Of a stretch of 64,000 bases of DNA, positions 61,848 to 64,000 are shown one piece after another. The notes beneath the pieces were generated by a model. It was not told the origin of the DNA and searched no databases. It saw only the letters and a program-made list of their open reading frames with translations. Position numbers and translations under genes: made by a program. This stretch comes from Circinella umbellata (Eukaryota > Mucoromycota > Mucoromycetes > Mucorales > Lichtheimiaceae). The DNA is taken from the NCBI GenBank assembly GCA_025093555.1, contig JAIWNF010000067.1:164093-228092 (forward strand). Direction: 5' to 3'. The stretch's first letter is position 1, and each line of letters starts with the position of its first letter.

Positions 61848-63161
61848 ATGGAAGAATCAAAATTAAACCTTATGCACTATTATTTAACCACCCTCGAGTA
61901 TCCCTCAGGAATTACAAAACAACAAGAGCGTTATATTACTTCACAAAGTAAACACTATTTTGTTTACAATGACCGTGTTTATAGACGACATGATAATACG
62001 CCCAGACTAGTCTTAAACAAAACAGAAGCAGATAATTGCATATGGATGTACCACTTTCACCCTATTGCTGGTAGACACTTTGCTTTTCAAAATACATACG
62101 AAAAGATTGCCCGAAAATATTACTGGGAAGGAATGCGAAAAGATATATTTGATGCTGTAAGCCAATGTAATTATTGTCAAAGATTAGGAAAACCTATTAA
62201 AAACGAAATTCTCCGACCAATACCAGTTCCTTCTGAACCTTGGACCCTCTGTGGATTAGATATTAAACATTGCCCAACTTCAAGATCGGGAATGAAATAT
62301 ATTATAGCATGTGCAGATTATACTACAAATGGATAGAAGCTAGAGCTGTTAGATTAGCTAATGCTACCGAAGTTGCTTTATTTATTTACGAAGAAATTAT
62401 ATCACGACATTCTCAACCAAAAGCCATAATTATAGACAATGGTCTTCCTGTTAGTAACAATATAGTTAAAGAAGTATGTAAGCAGTTCTCTATCGAGCTA
62501 CGCACCTGTAGTGTGTACACGCCGACTTCAAACGGATTTATAGAGCGCTTAAATCAGGTATTAGGTCGTCTTTTAAAGAAGAGACCGAAGCACGAGATTG
62601 ACGATTGGTGTCAATATTTACCTGCAGCACTTTTTGCATATAGAACCATAAAACAAAATAGTACGAAGCAGTCTCCCTTTAAATTACTTTATTTTCGTGA
62701 GGCTATGACTCCTTTTGATAGAATTATGGAGGACACATCTTATATTGGTGATGATAACGAAGAATGGTCATTAGACGAGTTTAATAAAAAATTAGAAAAT
62801 CAAATAAATAAACTGCAAAATGTACGCCGACAGGCAGCAGCATCAATTGAAGTATCACAACATAATCAAAGAAAAACAATAGAACGCAAAATTTTAGCCA
62901 AAAAGAAACATTTGATCCAACCACCATTTAGTATTGGGATACAGTTCTAGTATACAATAATGCAATAGAAACATCATGGTCAGGAAATTAGAACAAACTT
63001 GGTTAGGACCTTACATAGTAGATTCAGTAAATGGTAACGCTGGTTATAAACTAAAAACATTACAAGGTGTAAAATCAAAAGATACTATACATGGTAATCG
63101 ATTACGGATATATAAAGTCCCAGATGTCAAGTTTCAACCAACTTATTCCGCCACCAGCTAA
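61848..63161 (+). pseudogene. Gypsy 3 integrase plus GPY tail, right arm
   Basis: Same protein as 54925-56240, further damaged by loss of one A at about 62,327 (ADYTT|KWIEAR junction), which splits the core between two frames. It has substitutions Gly-to-Arg in PIAGRH and Val-to-Ile in IIDNGLP, both G-to-A. The GPY module is at 62976-63161. Confidence 0.78.
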
Positions 63162-63166
63162 TTTCC

Positions 63167-63541
63167 ATGGATCCCTTACAAGACTCCCAAGAATCACAAA
63201 TTCCACAAGACAACAACTTCACAGTTGATAACAACACTAATTTTGAATCATTTTCTTTATCAGGCATACAGATTCTTGATCTTTCCCTGCCACCAGAAAT
63301 ACTTGTGGAATTACAAATTTATATATATCATGAACAATACAGAAAAAAAATCAAGGAAAAACGAAAAGAATTAGTAAAACGGTTAAAAGAAGAAATTAGA
63401 GATAATAATACATTACGAGAAGTTTGTCGAAATCGGCGACGACATAAAGGCATAATAGAAATATTAGCAGCAAATGGTCTTGACACCAAAACATTAACAA
63501 AAGATACCCAATTCCAACGTTGCTTGGGAGAGGAATGGTAA
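63167..63541 (+). CDS. Gypsy 3 post-integrase ORF, right arm
   Basis: Identical 124-codon ORF to 54545-54919, 5 bases after the GPY stop. Confidence 0.6.
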   Translation: MDPLQDSQESQIPQDNNFTVDNNTNFESFSLSGIQILDLSLPPEILVELQIYIYHEQYRKKIKEKRKELVKRLKEEIRDNNTLREVCRNRRRHKGIIEILAANGLDTKTLTKDTQFQRCLGEEW

Positions 63542-63639
63542 TCTAACCCAATTTAGAAAATTACGTGAGATTTTCTCACTAAAAGACAAATTTTCAAAAA
63601 GGCATGAAATAATATTTCTACCAACAATAAAATTCAATC

Positions 63640-63671
<32 letters not shown>

Positions 63672-63834
63672 ATAACTTAACTATAATTATATCAAAATCC
63701 TATCCAACTGCTACCATTATTATTTTATATAAATACCACTGATTTTTAAAAGAAAAAAATATATATTATCAATAAAAGGATTTTTCATACAAATATCTTT
63801 ATTTCTTTATTATTCTTTTATCAGACTTTCCCAA

Positions 63835-64000
63835 TGACTTCACCATTTTTCTCAAAAACAGAACCTGTCAATTTCTCTTTTTATCCTACCCTCAACAATG
63901 ATCCCGAATCACCCAAGATCTCCGAGGAATCCTCTTCAGTTGGGATTCACCAATTCAACAGTATCAGACAATCGACCCTGCCGATTTAAATAACTCAAAC
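63835..64000 (+). pseudogene. Gypsy 3 distal ORF, right arm, cut by window end
   Basis: Start of the copy of 53677-54267. One G is missing after EESSS, which shifts the frame and brings a stop within a few codons. The rest lies outside the window. Confidence 0.6.

Larger units (their letters stand above)
59077..64000 (+). repeat. Right arm of palindrome II (runs off the window)
   Basis: Inverse copy of 54101-59029. It carries more small lesions than the left arm: a deletion just beside the centre, 1-bp deletions in homopolymers, several G-to-A or C-to-T changes, and one 35-bp replaced block (about 60,965-60,999). Confidence 0.88.

Overview
The window is AT-rich fungal DNA. Short GT-AG introns (about 46-120 bp), fungal-type RhoGEFs (DEP-DH-PH-CNH), a Pps1-type dual-specificity phosphatase and a very heavy load of transposons fit a Mucoromycota (Mucorales-like) nuclear genome. 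No species can be named from the sequence alone.

Region 1 (1-15.8 kb) is the host gene block: the 3' part of a RhoGEF (+), an NmrA-like atypical SDR (+), a complete second RhoGEF paralogue (-, 13 exons, 1360 codons), a small ARL6IP4/SRp25-like nuclear protein (-), a PPS1-like phosphatase (+, 4 exons, 903 codons) and one unrecognised 110-codon ORF (-). The two RhoGEFs converge on the SDR gene. They probably act on Rho1-type GTPases in cell-wall and polarity signalling. The exon models were assembled by hand; in the three complete multi-exon genes the summed exon length is a multiple of three with no internal stop.

Region 2 (16-24.7 kb) is a graveyard of decayed elements: an unidentified broken protein gene, a 1.1-kb/0.7-kb diverged repeat pair of which one copy carries a broken Rep (HUH endonuclease)-like ORF resembling CRESS-DNA replication proteins, a decayed transposase related to the one at 32-35.5 kb, and a Ty3/gypsy reverse transcriptase relic.

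Region 3 (24,714-38,696) is a palindromic composite about 14 kb long. Two arms of about 3.3 kb flank a DD34E Tc1/mariner-type element. The outer tips of the composite share the mariner tip (TA|CAGGATTTTTC) and are flanked by TA. One arm is interrupted by a 5.7-kb CACTA-like element with precise CACC...GGTG ends, an AAT target duplication, subterminal repeats and a divergent gene pair. The composite sits in gypsy remnants.

Region 4 (38.7-53 kb) is a stack of LTR elements: a diverged copy of part of the palindrome arm, four tandem solo LTRs, a full-length but frameshifted gypsy element with 972-bp LTRs (- strand), and a second, truncated gypsy. All consecutive LTR units are separated by the same 11-bp spacer. 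A truncated Harbinger-like transposase follows.

Region 5 (53-64 kb) is a third gypsy-like element (3' LTR, two extra ORFs, integrase, RNase H) joined to the 3' part of a SWIM-zinc-finger (MULE-like) transposase gene. From about 54.1 kb it is repeated head-to-head as a second giant palindrome (arms of at least 4.9 kb, centre near 59,053) that runs off the window end. In-frame stops in several of these elements are mostly of a kind that C-to-T changes would make.
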